A DNA stretch of 64,000 nt from a bacterium (GTDB lineage: Bacteria; Sysuimicrobiota; Sysuimicrobiia; Sysuimicrobiales; Segetimicrobiaceae): NCBI GenBank assembly GCA_035295165.1, contig DATGJN010000089.1, positions 1 through 64,000 on the forward strand, read 5' to 3'. How positions within the stretch are numbered: position 1 is the first letter of the stretch; every line of letters starts with the position of its first letter. A program made the translations under genes and the position numbers. The notes under the pieces were generated by a model. That model did no database searches. It saw only the letters and a list, made by a program, of their open reading frames with translations, and was not told the DNA's origin. Shown here one piece after another: positions 37,708 through 46,101 of this stretch.

Positions 37708-38544
37708 GTGCTTCGACGGTTCGGCATTCGACCGCTCAAGCGTTTCGGGCAGCACTTCCTGGTCAGCCAGCGCGCGCTCGACCAGATCGTGGCCGCGGCC
37801 GCGCTTTCCGAGGCCGACGCGGTGCTTGAGATCGGCGCGGGACTCGGCACGCTCACGCAGGCGCTGGCCGCGAGGGCCGGGCATGTCACCGCAGTGGAGC
37901 TCGATCGGCGCCTGATTCCTGTTCTGGACGACACCCTGTCCGCGTATCCCGCTGCTCGGATCGTCGCCGGCGACGTGCTCAAGCTTCCTCTGGATCGGCT
38001 CTTCGGGGGAGCCCCGGACGCTCCCCGGAAGATCGTGGCCAATCTTCCCTACAATATCGCGGCGACGGTGCTGATCCGGCTGCTCGCCCCCGCGCTTCGG
38101 ATCGAGCGCCTCGTCGTGACCGTGCAACGCGAGGTGGCTGAGCGGATCACCGCTTCGGCGGGGACCGCGGCCTACGGGCGGCTGTCCATCGCGATCCAGT
38201 TTCGCGGTGCGGCCCGGGTCGTGTGCCGGATCCCGCGGGGGGCGTTTCTCCCGCCTCCCGACGTCGACTCGGCCGTCGTGCAAATCGTGCCCTCCCCGGA
38301 ACCCCGCGTCGCCGTGCCCGACGCCGATGAGTTCTTCCGGATCGTCGCGGCCGGATTCGGACAGCGGCGGAAGACGCTGCTGAACGCGCTGACTCACGGG
38401 CTCGGCCTGCCGGCCGGCGTGGTGGCAACCGCGTGCGCCGAGTGCGGCATCGAGCCGGGGGTGCGCGCCGAGCGATTGGGCTTGGACGCGCTGGGCGCAC
38501 TCGCGCGCGCCCTGCATCCGGTGCCGGGGCGTCCCGCCGGTTAA
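37708..38544 (+). CDS. rsmA: 16S rRNA (adenine(1518)-N6/adenine(1519)-N6)-dimethyltransferase
   Basis: KsgA-type dimethyltransferase of 278 aa that modifies two adenines in the 3' hairpin of 16S rRNA during 30S maturation. FGIRPLKRFGQHFLVSQ, the SAM-binding LEIGAGLGTLTQALA and the catalytic VANLPYNIAATVL are all present. GTG start at 37708. Its stop overlaps the end of the convergent LCP gene by four bases, so the two mRNAs are complementary at their ends. Confidence 0.95.
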   Translation: MLRRFGIRPLKRFGQHFLVSQRALDQIVAAAALSEADAVLEIGAGLGTLTQALAARAGHVTAVELDRRLIPVLDDTLSAYPAARIVAGDVLKLPLDRLFGGAPDAPRKIVANLPYNIAATVLIRLLAPALRIERLVVTVQREVAERITASAGTAAYGRLSIAIQFRGAARVVCRIPRGAFLPPPDVDSAVVQIVPSPEPRVAVPDADEFFRIVAAGFGQRRKTLLNALTHGLGLPAGVVATACAECGIEPGVRAERLGLDALGALARALHPVPGRPAG

Positions 38545-39845
38545 CGGTGCGCGGGCGGGTCGGGCGTTGCGGCCTCGGGATTCCGCCCCAGGACGACGGA
38601 CAGGTCGGGGCCGCCCTGCGCGGGTGTCCTCACAATTCGGCGAACCCCGATGATCCCGGCAACGACGTGCGCCACGGCGGGATCGCCGCGGTGCACGATC
38701 AGTACCGCCTCGGACGCGTCGGCGGCCGTGGCCACGCGAACGACGCGAAGTCCGAGCGCGTTGAGGCGGGCGAGCGCGTCCGTGGCGATGTCTCGGCTGC
38801 CGCTCGCGTTCACGACCTCGATCGTCGTGCCGGAGAACGCCGCGGCATCCATCCCGTAGAAGAATTTGATGACGAGCGCCCGATCCTTCGCCGGATCCGG
38901 TAACCAGTAGCCGTCGTATCCGCCGAAGCGCCCCGGCAGCGTCTCGCGGACGAGCCCCCCCTGGGGCAGGCGGGCCCCAAACACCCCGAGCGCGACGAGT
39001 TGCGTTTGGTCGAGGTTCGTGGTGGTGTCCTGTCGGAGCACGGTGAGCACCCGGTCCGCTCGCAGCGCGATCCGCGGCTGGCGCAGCTCCACGAGCAACG
39101 CGTCCAGCACCTCTTGTTGGCGCTGGATCCGCCCGATGTCGCCGAGCGGATCGTGGCGAAACCGCGAGAACTCCATCGCCTCGGCACCGCCGAGGCGGCG
39201 GTGACCGCGCTTCAAATGGATGTGGAGCCCGTCCCAGTTGTCGTCGTAGTTTAGATCCGTGGGGATACGGACGGTGACGCCGCCGACCGCGTCGATCAGA
39301 TGCACCAGACCGCGGACGTGGAGCTCGATGTAGTAGGGGAACGGCACCCCCAGCAGGTTCTCGACCGTGCGGGTCGTCAGCGGCGCTCCGGCGTACGCGT
39401 GTGCCGCGTTGATTTTGTCGAACCCGTGGCCGGGGATCGCCGTGCGCGTGTCGCGCGGGATGCTCAGAAGATAGACGTGGTGTGTTGCCGGGTCGAAGCT
39501 CGCGGCAATCAGCGTGTCCGTGCGGCTCACCGGGTACTCAACGTTGGGATTCTGGTCGCTGACGGTGCGATCGAGTCCCATGATCAGGATGTTGGTGCGG
39601 CCGGTGATCTTGAGCGGCCACCCAAACGTGGGCCCCGCGGGCGTCGCATGCATGCTCACGTATCCGGCGACTCCGGCCAGTCCAAGAGTGAACGCGATGA
39701 ATACCCCGAGCAAGGTCCACCGGACGACCTGCGGCCATCTGGGCGGCCGCGGCGCGGCCGGTGGGGTGGACGCCGACTCCGCCTCGGGCGCAACGTCGGC
39801 CTCCAGAGGCGGCAGCGATGAGGAGTCGTCGGGGGTGTTGGCCAT
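38541..39845 (-). CDS. LytR-CpsA-Psr (LCP) family protein with LytR_C domain
   Basis: Cell-wall glycopolymer ligase of 434 aa: cytoplasmic acidic/proline tail (1-38), one helix (about 40-62), catalytic LCP domain (NILIMGLDRTVSD, RTDTLIAASFDP, LLSIPRDTRTAIPG, HGFDKINAAHAYAG, EFSRFRHDPLGDIGRIQRQQ) and a C-terminal LytR_C domain (IEVVNASGSRDIATDALARL). LCP enzymes attach undecaprenyl-linked polymers to peptidoglycan or related acceptors, which fits the WecA/TagO-type gene further on. I choose the ATG at 39845 because the promoter just upstream would start transcription there; ATGs upstream lie within the -10 box. Confidence 0.88.
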   Translation of the reverse strand: MANTPDDSSSLPPLEADVAPEAESASTPPAAPRPPRWPQVVRWTLLGVFIAFTLGLAGVAGYVSMHATPAGPTFGWPLKITGRTNILIMGLDRTVSDQNPNVEYPVSRTDTLIAASFDPATHHVYLLSIPRDTRTAIPGHGFDKINAAHAYAGAPLTTRTVENLLGVPFPYYIELHVRGLVHLIDAVGGVTVRIPTDLNYDDNWDGLHIHLKRGHRRLGGAEAMEFSRFRHDPLGDIGRIQRQQEVLDALLVELRQPRIALRADRVLTVLRQDTTTNLDQTQLVALGVFGARLPQGGLVRETLPGRFGGYDGYWLPDPAKDRALVIKFFYGMDAAAFSGTTIEVVNASGSRDIATDALARLNALGLRVVRVATAADASEAVLIVHRGDPAVAHVVAGIIGVRRIVRTPAQGGPDLSVVLGRNPEAATPDPPAHR

Positions 39846-39852
39846 AACCCAC

Positions 39853-39880
39853 ATCATAGGCGTTTTATGGAAGGTGTCAA
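39853..39880 (-). promoter_or_regulatory. Promoter of the LCP gene, probably giving a leaderless mRNA
   Basis: On the minus strand TTGACA (39880-39875), a 16-base spacer and TATGAT (39858-39853). The expected start point, six to eight bases on, coincides with the ATG at 39845, leaving no room for a ribosome-binding site. Confidence 0.65.
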
Positions 39881-39964
39881 GGCGCGAGGACAAGGGAGGA
39901 AACTACGCAGGCGGCGAGAAAAGGGGGACAGTGGCAAGTTGTTCCCGGCGAAGGAGGACCGGAG

Positions 39965-40039
39965 ATGCGCCGGTCATGGGTAACGCCGATACCGCCGGTC
40001 GTCGTGCCGTCCGTGATTCATCCCGCGGAGGCCGCCTGA
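39965..40039 (+). CDS. Putative 24-residue leader peptide upstream of ispE
   Basis: A small open frame with an excellent ribosome-binding site (AAGGAGG at 39951-39957, seven bases before the ATG). The peptide begins MRRSWVTPIPP, is rich in Val and Pro in its centre, and ends HPAEAA. Its stop codon (40037-40039) falls in the loop of the terminator-like hairpin that precedes ispE, so ribosome position would decide whether the hairpin can form. No relatives are known to me; coding is inferred only from the ribosome-binding site and arrangement. Confidence 0.45.
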   Translation: MRRSWVTPIPPVVVPSVIHPAEAA

Positions 40040-40064
40040 GGGTGGCTCCGCGGGTTGTGTTTTT
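40022..40064 (+). terminator. Terminator-like attenuator hairpin before ispE
   Basis: CCCGCGGAG (40022-40030) pairs perfectly with CTCCGCGGG (40046-40054), followed by TTGTGTTTTT. It ends one base before the ispE ribosome-binding site, the position of an attenuator rather than of a terminator of an upstream gene, since the upstream gene runs the other way. Confidence 0.65.
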
Positions 40065-40082
40065 GGGAGGGAGGTTGCGGCA

Positions 40083-40949
40083 TTGAAAGAGCTGCACCTG
40101 AACGCGTACGCGAAGATCAACCTCACGCTCGATGTTCTTGGTGACCGCCCCGACGGCTATCACGACATCGAAACCGTGCTGCACACCGTCGAACTGCACG
40201 ATTCGATCATCCTCCGCGAAAGCGACAGCGGGATCACGATCCGTTGCGCGAGCCCCGATGTGCCGCCGGATACACAGAACATCGTGTACCGGGCCGCCCA
40301 ACACCTCAAAGAGGCCTTCCGGATTCCGAAGGGGGTCGAAGTGGAGCTCACCAAGTGTATCCCCATCGCATCGGGGCTGGGTGGCGGTTCCAGCGACGCG
40401 GCGGTGACCCTCCTCGGATTGGCGCAGATGTGGAAGCTGCGTCTGTCCGACGGGCAACTGCTCGATCTCGCCGGCCACGTCGGGTCGGACGTGCCGTTCT
40501 TTCTCGCCGGTGGCGCCGCGCTAGCGCTGGGCCGGGGCGAGCGCATCCGTCCGCTGCGCCCGCTTCCGACGACGTGGGTCGTGCTCGCGCGTCCGCCGAT
40601 TCAGATTTCGACGGAGTGGGCGTATCGCGTGCTCGATCATCCGGACACTCACCGCCGCCCCGACACCCAAGCCGTCGTGCGCGCGATCGAGGCGGAGGAC
40701 GCGGTACAGGTGGGCCGGCTTGTGTGCAATGTGTTCGAAGACGTCGTGACCGCCCACTACCCTGCGGTCGCGGCCGTGCGCGACCGCATGCTCGCGCACA
40801 AGCCGCTCGGCGTGGCGCTGTCCGGTACGGGTCCCGTGGTCTTCGCGCTGGCCGCCAACGAGGCCGACGCGCGGGCGATCGGTGCCGCATTGTCGGAGCC
40901 GGGAGATCTCGAGGTCATCGTCACGCGTACGTTCGCCGAGGAGCGTTAG
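40083..40949 (+). CDS. ispE: 4-diphosphocytidyl-2-C-methyl-D-erythritol kinase
   Basis: GHMP kinase of 288 aa in the MEP pathway of isoprenoid synthesis, phosphorylating CDP-methylerythritol. AYAKINLTLDVLGDRPDGYH is the diagnostic N-terminus and PIASGLGGGSSDAAVTLLGL the ATP-binding loop. The start is a TTG at 40083, supported by GGAGGGAGG upstream and by the conserved N-terminus. The neighbourhood (rsmA before, purR after) is that of Bacillus ispE. Expression may be governed by the leader described separately. Confidence 0.95.
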   Translation: MKELHLNAYAKINLTLDVLGDRPDGYHDIETVLHTVELHDSIILRESDSGITIRCASPDVPPDTQNIVYRAAQHLKEAFRIPKGVEVELTKCIPIASGLGGGSSDAAVTLLGLAQMWKLRLSDGQLLDLAGHVGSDVPFFLAGGAALALGRGERIRPLRPLPTTWVVLARPPIQISTEWAYRVLDHPDTHRRPDTQAVVRAIEAEDAVQVGRLVCNVFEDVVTAHYPAVAAVRDRMLAHKPLGVALSGTGPVVFALAANEADARAIGAALSEPGDLEVIVTRTFAEER

Positions 40950-40958
40950 CCGGTCCGG

Positions 40959-41813
40959 ATGCCCGACGCGCAGACGAGTCCCGGGCCGCGCGCCGGGCAG
41001 GCGCACGCCGGAGTCTCCGACGTGCTCGCGGTCACCGTGGTGGTGCTGGCGGGCGGCAAGCCGGACCCGGCACTGACGGGCGCGCCGCTACCGAAGGCGT
41101 TCGCGCCTCTGTGCGGCCGGACGATGGTGGAGTTTGTGCTCGATGCGCTGCGCGGGACGAACCGGACCCGCCGCATCATCTTGGTTGGACCGGAGACGCC
41201 CCCGCCGGCACTCGCGGCCGTGGTGGACGTGACGGTGCGAGAGCGCGGCGGGTTGCTCGAGAACCTCGCCGCGGCCCTCGCTGAACTTCCCGGAGACGCG
41301 CCCGTGCTCGCCGTCGCGGCGGACGTTCCCCTCCTGACTCCCCTGGCGGTGTCGGCCTTTCTCGACGCCGCGCTCGCGCTCGATGCCGACATCGTGTACG
41401 GCGTCGTGCCGAGAGCCGACGTGATGCGCGTCTATCCGGACGCGCGCAAGACGTTTGTGCGCCTGCGGGATGGCGTGTTTACAGGCGGCAGCCTCGTGCT
41501 GCTGCGCCCGCGGGCATTCGAGCGGGCGCGGCCCGTCCTCGAGCGTGCGATTCGCGCACGCAAGCGGCCGTGGGATCTTGCGCGCCTGTTTGGGCCTGCG
41601 ACGCTTCTCGGTCTCGCTACGGGCCGCCTCCGAATCTCGGGCCTGGAAGCGCGCGTGGCTACGATCGCCGGTGTTCGCGCGCGTGCGGTGATCTGTCATG
41701 AGCCGGAAATCGCCGTCGACGTGGACCGCGCCGAGGACTTGGTCTTGGCGGAAGGCTGGCTGACCGCGCAGGCCGTCGCGTCCCATGGGACCGAGGCGGG
41801 GGAGCACCGGTGA
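40959..41813 (+). CDS. MobA-like nucleotidyltransferase
   Basis: Nucleotidyltransferase of the GT-A-like NTP_transf/MobA type, 284 aa. The nucleotide-binding motif reads VVVLAGGKPDPALTG, followed by PLPKAFAPLCGRTMVEFVLD, with the metal-binding aspartate in LAVAADVPLLTPLA. Relatives transfer a nucleotide to sugar phosphates or to molybdopterin; the substrate is undefined. It sits between ispE and purR, where Bacillus has no such gene but many Clostridia-like genomes do, as I recall. A later start before the AVTVVVLAGG strand is possible. Its stop overlaps the purR start. Confidence 0.78.
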   Translation: MPDAQTSPGPRAGQAHAGVSDVLAVTVVVLAGGKPDPALTGAPLPKAFAPLCGRTMVEFVLDALRGTNRTRRIILVGPETPPPALAAVVDVTVRERGGLLENLAAALAELPGDAPVLAVAADVPLLTPLAVSAFLDAALALDADIVYGVVPRADVMRVYPDARKTFVRLRDGVFTGGSLVLLRPRAFERARPVLERAIRARKRPWDLARLFGPATLLGLATGRLRISGLEARVATIAGVRARAVICHEPEIAVDVDRAEDLVLAEGWLTAQAVASHGTEAGEHR

Positions 41814-42655
41814 GGCGGCTGCGGCGAGGCGACCGCATGGTGGCGATCGCCCACCGCCTCTTCCAAGAGCCGCACAAGCTCTTTTCGCTTGGCACGTTCA
41901 TGGACGCGCTCGGCGCGGCCAAGTCCACGATCAGCGAGGACGTCGCCGCGCTACGGCAGGTGTGCGACCTGCTTGAGCTCGGTCGGATCGAGACACTCGC
42001 CGGTGCTGCGGGGGGTGTGCGATACGCACCCTTCTGCACCCCGGCGCAGATCCGCGGGCTCGCCGAGGACCTCGCCGGCCGACTCCGCGACCCCGCGCGG
42101 ATTCTCCCAGGCGGGTTCCTCTACACGACCGACCTGCTCTCTTTGCCCACGCTGATCGGGCGACTCGGCGACGCGTTCGCGACGTTTTTCGCGGACCGCC
42201 GGCCGGACGTGGTGCTCTCGGTGGAGGTCAAGGGGATCCCACTCGCCCTGATGACAGCGCGCGCGTTCAACGTCCCGCTCGTGACGATCCGCCGCGGCGG
42301 GCGCGTCACCGAAGGATCGTCCGTGACGGTCAACTACGTTTCCGGGTCGTCCCGAACGGTTCAGTCGATGACGCTGCCGCTCCGCGCAGTGCCACCCGGC
42401 GCGAGGGCGCTGTTCGTCGACGATTTTCTCCGGGGCGGTGGGACCGCGCGCGGCGTGTACGATCTGATGCGCGAGTGCCAGGCGGACGTTGTCGGCATTG
42501 GGGTATTGATCGAGGCCGTCCAGCCACGGGAAAAACTGGTTGATGGATACGTGTCGGTGCTGACGTTCGATGGCGTGGACGAGAGCCAGGGGACCGTCCG
42601 GATCGCTCCGAGCCGGTGGGCGCTCGGACAGATGGCCGATGTAACCGGTCGGTGA
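41810..42655 (+). CDS. purR: Pur operon repressor, Bacillus type
   Basis: Regulator of 281 aa, normal for Bacillus-type PurR: N-terminal winged helix (MVAIAHRLFQEPHKLFSLG, AKSTISEDVAAL) and a phosphoribosyltransferase-like effector domain with the PRPP loop ALFVDDFLRGGGTARG. In Bacillus it represses purine synthesis genes when PRPP is low; no pur genes are here, so targets lie elsewhere. Its GTG start overlaps the previous stop. It is unrelated to the LacI-type PurR of enterobacteria, another sign of Bacillota-like ancestry. Confidence 0.92.
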   Translation: MRRLRRGDRMVAIAHRLFQEPHKLFSLGTFMDALGAAKSTISEDVAALRQVCDLLELGRIETLAGAAGGVRYAPFCTPAQIRGLAEDLAGRLRDPARILPGGFLYTTDLLSLPTLIGRLGDAFATFFADRRPDVVLSVEVKGIPLALMTARAFNVPLVTIRRGGRVTEGSSVTVNYVSGSSRTVQSMTLPLRAVPPGARALFVDDFLRGGGTARGVYDLMRECQADVVGIGVLIEAVQPREKLVDGYVSVLTFDGVDESQGTVRIAPSRWALGQMADVTGR

Positions 42656-42689
42656 GCGGTCCCAAGGAATCGCGGCATGCAGCATGTTG

Positions 42690-42718
42690 TTGACATGGCG
42701 AGACCTGCAGGGTATGCT
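42690..42718 (+). promoter_or_regulatory. Promoter of the TetR-TolC operon
   Basis: TTGACA at 42690-42695, a 17-base spacer and TATGCT at 42713-42718. The start point would lie near 42725, inside the palindrome listed next. Confidence 0.75.
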
Positions 42719-42735
42719 GAATGAGCGCCCATTCA
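42718..42735 (+). promoter_or_regulatory. Palindromic operator, probable TetR-family binding site
   Basis: TGAATGAGCGCCCATTCA, with perfect six-base arms TGAATG / CATTCA, covers the end of the -10 box and the expected transcription start. Bound protein would block the promoter, so the adjacent TetR-family protein very likely represses itself and the TolC-type gene behind it. Confidence 0.7.
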
Positions 42736-42792
42736 TTAAACACATAGAACGGCGGCGGGGGAGTGTAAAGTGACAGGCATGCGGGGTTGGCG

Positions 42793-43446
42793 ATGGTACG
42801 CCTGAGCGAAGCGGCGAGAGACGAGAGGGCGGAGGAACGCCGCGGGCAGATTCTCCGGGCGGCGCTCGTTGTGTTCAGTCAGAAGGGGTTTCACGGCGCC
42901 ACGATCCGAGAGATCGCGTCAGCGGCGGGGCTGGCCGAAGGCACGATCTACCTCTATTTCCCGAGCAAGCAGGAGGTACTCCGGGGCGTGTTTGCACTGA
43001 TCGCCGAGGAGGCCTCGGTAGCGACGAACGGGAACGCGCTTACGGATGGCGATGACGAGTCGTTCCTCCGCGGGCTCCTGCAGAGCCGCATCACGAGCCT
43101 GTCCAGATACGCGCCGTTTCTGCGACTGAGCGTGCACGAGGCCGATCTGCACGAGAGTCTGCGGCAGGAGTTCTTTGCAAGACTCTGCGAGCCGTTTGTG
43201 GCGCGGCTCGAGACGTATCTGCAGGGGCGTATCGCCGAAGGGGTGTTCCGGCCGGTCAAGACGGAGCTGACCGCGGCGATTTGTTTTCGCATGCTGATGA
43301 GCCATATCATGGTCCAGCACGTGCTCGACGTGGATGCGTCCGCGGCCCGACACGCCGACGAGGACTACGTGGGGGCGATGGTGTCCCTGATTCTGTACGG
43401 TCTCGTGGCGCGTCCGGCACCCGCGGGGTCAAGCGAAGCGCTCTAG
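42793..43446 (+). CDS. TetR/AcrR-family transcriptional regulator
   Basis: Repressor of 217 aa. The N-terminal DNA-binding domain is unmistakable: ILRAALVVFSQKGFHGATIR, EIASAAGLAEGTIYLYFPSK. The ligand domain (about residues 60-210) is helical and resembles the FadR/AcrR-type group, but the ligand is unknown. The start is the ATG at 42793; a TTG two codons upstream is also in frame. It precedes the TolC-type gene by 16 bases and has a palindrome on its own promoter. Confidence 0.9.
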   Translation: MVRLSEAARDERAEERRGQILRAALVVFSQKGFHGATIREIASAAGLAEGTIYLYFPSKQEVLRGVFALIAEEASVATNGNALTDGDDESFLRGLLQSRITSLSRYAPFLRLSVHEADLHESLRQEFFARLCEPFVARLETYLQGRIAEGVFRPVKTELTAAICFRMLMSHIMVQHVLDVDASAARHADEDYVGAMVSLILYGLVARPAPAGSSEAL

Positions 43447-43462
43447 ATCGAGGAGGTTCAGC

Positions 43463-44911
43463 ATGTCCGTCTGGTTCCATCGCGCTGCCTTTGTGCTCTT
43501 CTGCGTCGTTCTCGCGCTGCCCGCCGCGGCGCAGCAGCCACCCGCGGCGCCGACGCCGTACACGCCGCCGTCCGGTTCTGGCCTGCCGACGATTCCCGCC
43601 GTGCCGGCCGTGCCGACGATCGGCCAGGGGCAGCCCCTGTCGCTCACCGACGCGGTTGGCACCGCGCTCCAGAAGAACTACGTGATCCAGCAGGCCGCGT
43701 TGCAGGTCGCGCTTGACCGCGCGAGTCTGGCCCAAGCCGAATCCGGGCTGTGGCCTACCGTGCAGTACAAGGCGGGCTATACGCAGCAGACGGCGGGGAA
43801 CCCGCAGACCCTGCCGATCCAGGGGAGCATCACGATCGGCGGGGTTCCCACCCCCTTCAGCACGTCGATCACTCTCCCCGGATCGCAGACCCCGGCCTAC
43901 GCGACGAGCTTCGCGTTGACGTATCCGCTGTACACCGGGAACGCGCTTCAGGACCAGATCACGATCGCGCAGCAAAAGGTGGCGGCGGATCAGGCTGCGT
44001 TCGCCGCGCAGGCGGCGACGATCGTCCTGCAGGCGCGCCAGGCATACTACAATGTCGAGGCCGCCGCGGCGCAGGTCGCCGCGGCTCAGCGGGCGGTGGA
44101 TGCGTCACGGGAGAACGTGCGCGTGACGCAGGCGCAGGTCACCGTGGGCACGTCTCCGCAGTTCAACCTGCTTCAGGCACAGACGCAGCTCGCGAGTGCG
44201 CAACAGGTGCTCACCCAACAGAAGGCCGCCGCGGTGCAGGCTCAGTACACGCTGGCGATCGTGTTGAACCTGCCGCAGGCGACGATCATCACGCCGGCGA
44301 CGCCGCTCGGGCTGCCGAACCCGCCGCAGGACCTGAACGCGCTCATCCAGATGGCGCTGCGGCAGCGTCCCGAACTACAGCAGGCGCGCGCGAACATCGC
44401 GGGCGCGCAGGCGGCGATCGACCTCGCCCACGCCGGTTTGCGGCCGAACATCACGGTGTCCGGTGGACCGTTCATCCAGACGAACAATCTGTCGAACCCT
44501 CCGGTGGACTGGACCGGGACGATCGCGCTGACGCTCACGATCTTCGACGGCGGGCTGACGAAATCGAAGGTGGAGGCAGCGCAGGTGCAGCTGCAGCAGT
44601 CGCAGGTGAGCGAGCAGCAGACCGAGCAGAGCGTGGAGAGCCAGGTGCGCACCTCCTACCTGAATCTTCAGCAGTCGGCGGAGCAGCTGGCCGCCGCCGA
44701 AGCGGGGTTGGTGTCCGCCCGGGAGCAGCTCCGCATCGCGAACGTGCGGTTCCAGGCAGGCGTCGGCACGCAACTAGAGGTCGTGACCGCGATCCAGAAT
44801 TCGGCATCGGCCGACAGCAGCGCGATCGCGGCGGAGTACAACTACAACCTGGCGCTGGCCCAGATCGATCAGGCGGTCGGCACGCAGGTTCAGGTGCCTA
44901 ACCGACCGTAG
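43463..44911 (+). CDS. TolC-type outer membrane efflux channel protein
   Basis: Outer-membrane factor of 482 aa with a signal peptide (AAFVLFCVVLALPAAAQQ) and two OEP repeats (about residues 60-265 and 285-475), rich in long Gln/Ala helices (QAALQVALDRASLAQAESGL) as in the periplasmic alpha barrel. It would form the exit duct of tripartite efflux or type I secretion systems. No adaptor or inner-membrane pump is beside it, so partners are elsewhere; the TetR gene in front suggests inducible export. The presence of such a channel shows that the cell has an outer membrane. GAGGAGG precedes the ATG. Confidence 0.92.
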   Translation: MSVWFHRAAFVLFCVVLALPAAAQQPPAAPTPYTPPSGSGLPTIPAVPAVPTIGQGQPLSLTDAVGTALQKNYVIQQAALQVALDRASLAQAESGLWPTVQYKAGYTQQTAGNPQTLPIQGSITIGGVPTPFSTSITLPGSQTPAYATSFALTYPLYTGNALQDQITIAQQKVAADQAAFAAQAATIVLQARQAYYNVEAAAAQVAAAQRAVDASRENVRVTQAQVTVGTSPQFNLLQAQTQLASAQQVLTQQKAAAVQAQYTLAIVLNLPQATIITPATPLGLPNPPQDLNALIQMALRQRPELQQARANIAGAQAAIDLAHAGLRPNITVSGGPFIQTNNLSNPPVDWTGTIALTLTIFDGGLTKSKVEAAQVQLQQSQVSEQQTEQSVESQVRTSYLNLQQSAEQLAAAEAGLVSAREQLRIANVRFQAGVGTQLEVVTAIQNSASADSSAIAAEYNYNLALAQIDQAVGTQVQVPNRP

Positions 44912-44994
44912 TGGCGCGTCGTGGGCGTTCGGGGAGGCGGCGTGCGGGCGAACCCGGCGCGCCTCAATCGCATCCCCAGGGAAGGGGCGGCCGT

Positions 44995-45498
44995 GTGGAT
45001 CCGCAGGATGGCGTGAGTGAAGCGCTGTTTCGCGAGACGCTCGCCCACTTCGCCACCGGCATCACGGTCGTCACCGCGCCGGGCCCGGAGGGGCCCCACG
45101 GCGTGACCGTCAACGCGTTTGCGTCCCTGTCGCTCGTCCCGCCGCTCGTGCTCATCTGCATCGAGCGGCAGCGCCTGTCCCACGAGGTGCTCGAGCGCGC
45201 CGGCGTCTTCGCGGTGAATATCCTCGCCGCGGGGCAGGAAGCCGTGTCCCGCTTCTTCTCCGCCAACGACCGGCCGGAAGGGCCCGATGCGTTCCGCGGC
45301 ATCGCGTTTCGATCCGGGCGCGTCGGCGCGCCGCTGCTCGACGGGTGCGTGGCGCATCTCGAGTGCCGAATCACTGCGGCGCATCCCGGCGGCGACCACA
45401 CGATCTTCGTCGCGGCGGTCGAGGCCGCCGCGAGCACGCCGGGGCGCCGCCCGCTCCTGTACTTTCACCGCGCGTACCGCACGCTCGCCGAGCCATAG
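44995..45498 (+). CDS. Flavin reductase-like domain protein
   Basis: FMN-binding split-barrel protein of 167 aa. HFATGITVVTAPGPEGPHG, VTVNAFASLSLVPPLVLICI and FAVNILAAGQEAVSRFFS are hallmarks of the flavin reductase family, which supplies reduced flavin to monooxygenases or acts as an oxidoreductase. The partner is unknown. I choose the GTG at 44995, with AAGGGG upstream; the frame is open to 44911 but that part overlaps the TolC gene end. Confidence 0.85.
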   Translation: MDPQDGVSEALFRETLAHFATGITVVTAPGPEGPHGVTVNAFASLSLVPPLVLICIERQRLSHEVLERAGVFAVNILAAGQEAVSRFFSANDRPEGPDAFRGIAFRSGRVGAPLLDGCVAHLECRITAAHPGGDHTIFVAAVEAAASTPGRRPLLYFHRAYRTLAEP

Positions 45499-45626
45499 CG
45501 CGCGTCCTCCCGGGCGCCCGTTGAAGGCCGCGCCCCGCGCCGGCGCGAACTTCTCTGCACGAAGAGACGCCGGGGCCCGTCCCGTGGTGCGCGGCGATCC
45601 CGGCACGATCGAGGAGGGAGAGGGCA

Positions 45627-46007
45627 ATGGACAAGCGGATCGTGAGGACTGACGCGGCGCCAGCGGCGATTGGCCCGTACTCACAGGCGGTCGTGGCGAA
45701 CGGTATGGTGTACGCGGCCGGACAGGTGCCGCTCGATCCCGGCACGGGACAGCTCGTGCCCGGGGACATCCGCGCGCAGACCAAACGCGTGATGGAGAAT
45801 CTCAAAGCCGTGCTCGCCGCCGCCGGCTCATCGCTGGACCGAGTGGTGAAGACCACGGTGTTCCTCCGCGATCTCAACGACTTCGGGACGATGAACGAGA
45901 TCTACGGCGAGTACTTCCGCGAGCAGCCGCCGGCCCGTTCGACCGTGCAGGTCGCGAAACTCCCCCGGGAGGCCGCAGTCGAGATCGAGGTGATCGCGCT
46001 CGTCTGA
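45627..46007 (+). CDS. ridA: RidA-family reactive enamine/imine deaminase
   Basis: Protein of 126 aa of the YjgF/YER057c/UK114 family that hydrolyses reactive 2-aminoacrylate and related enamines. APAAIGPYSQAVVANGMVYA, GDIRAQTKRVMENLKAVL and the end PPARSTVQVAKLPREAAVEI are typical; the substrate-carboxylate arginine is in PARSTVQ. It corresponds to Bacillus yabJ, which also lies between purR and glmU. GAGGAGGGAGAGG precedes the ATG. Confidence 0.93.
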   Translation: MDKRIVRTDAAPAAIGPYSQAVVANGMVYAAGQVPLDPGTGQLVPGDIRAQTKRVMENLKAVLAAAGSSLDRVVKTTVFLRDLNDFGTMNEIYGEYFREQPPARSTVQVAKLPREAAVEIEVIALV

Positions 46008-46059
46008 ACGGACCGTGCCCGCGGTCCGACCGCCGGTCCGGCCTCGCGTCCGGCGCCGC

Positions 46060-46088
46060 TTGCGGCTCCGGGTAGGTTACGCTACCAT
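46060..46088 (+). promoter_or_regulatory. Probable promoter of the tRNA-Gln gene
   Basis: TTGCGG at 46060-46065, a 17-base spacer and TACCAT at 46083-46088. A start near 46095 would leave a very short 5' leader on the tRNA precursor. Confidence 0.5.
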
Positions 46089-46101
46089 CGCTGTGGAGCG
46101 G

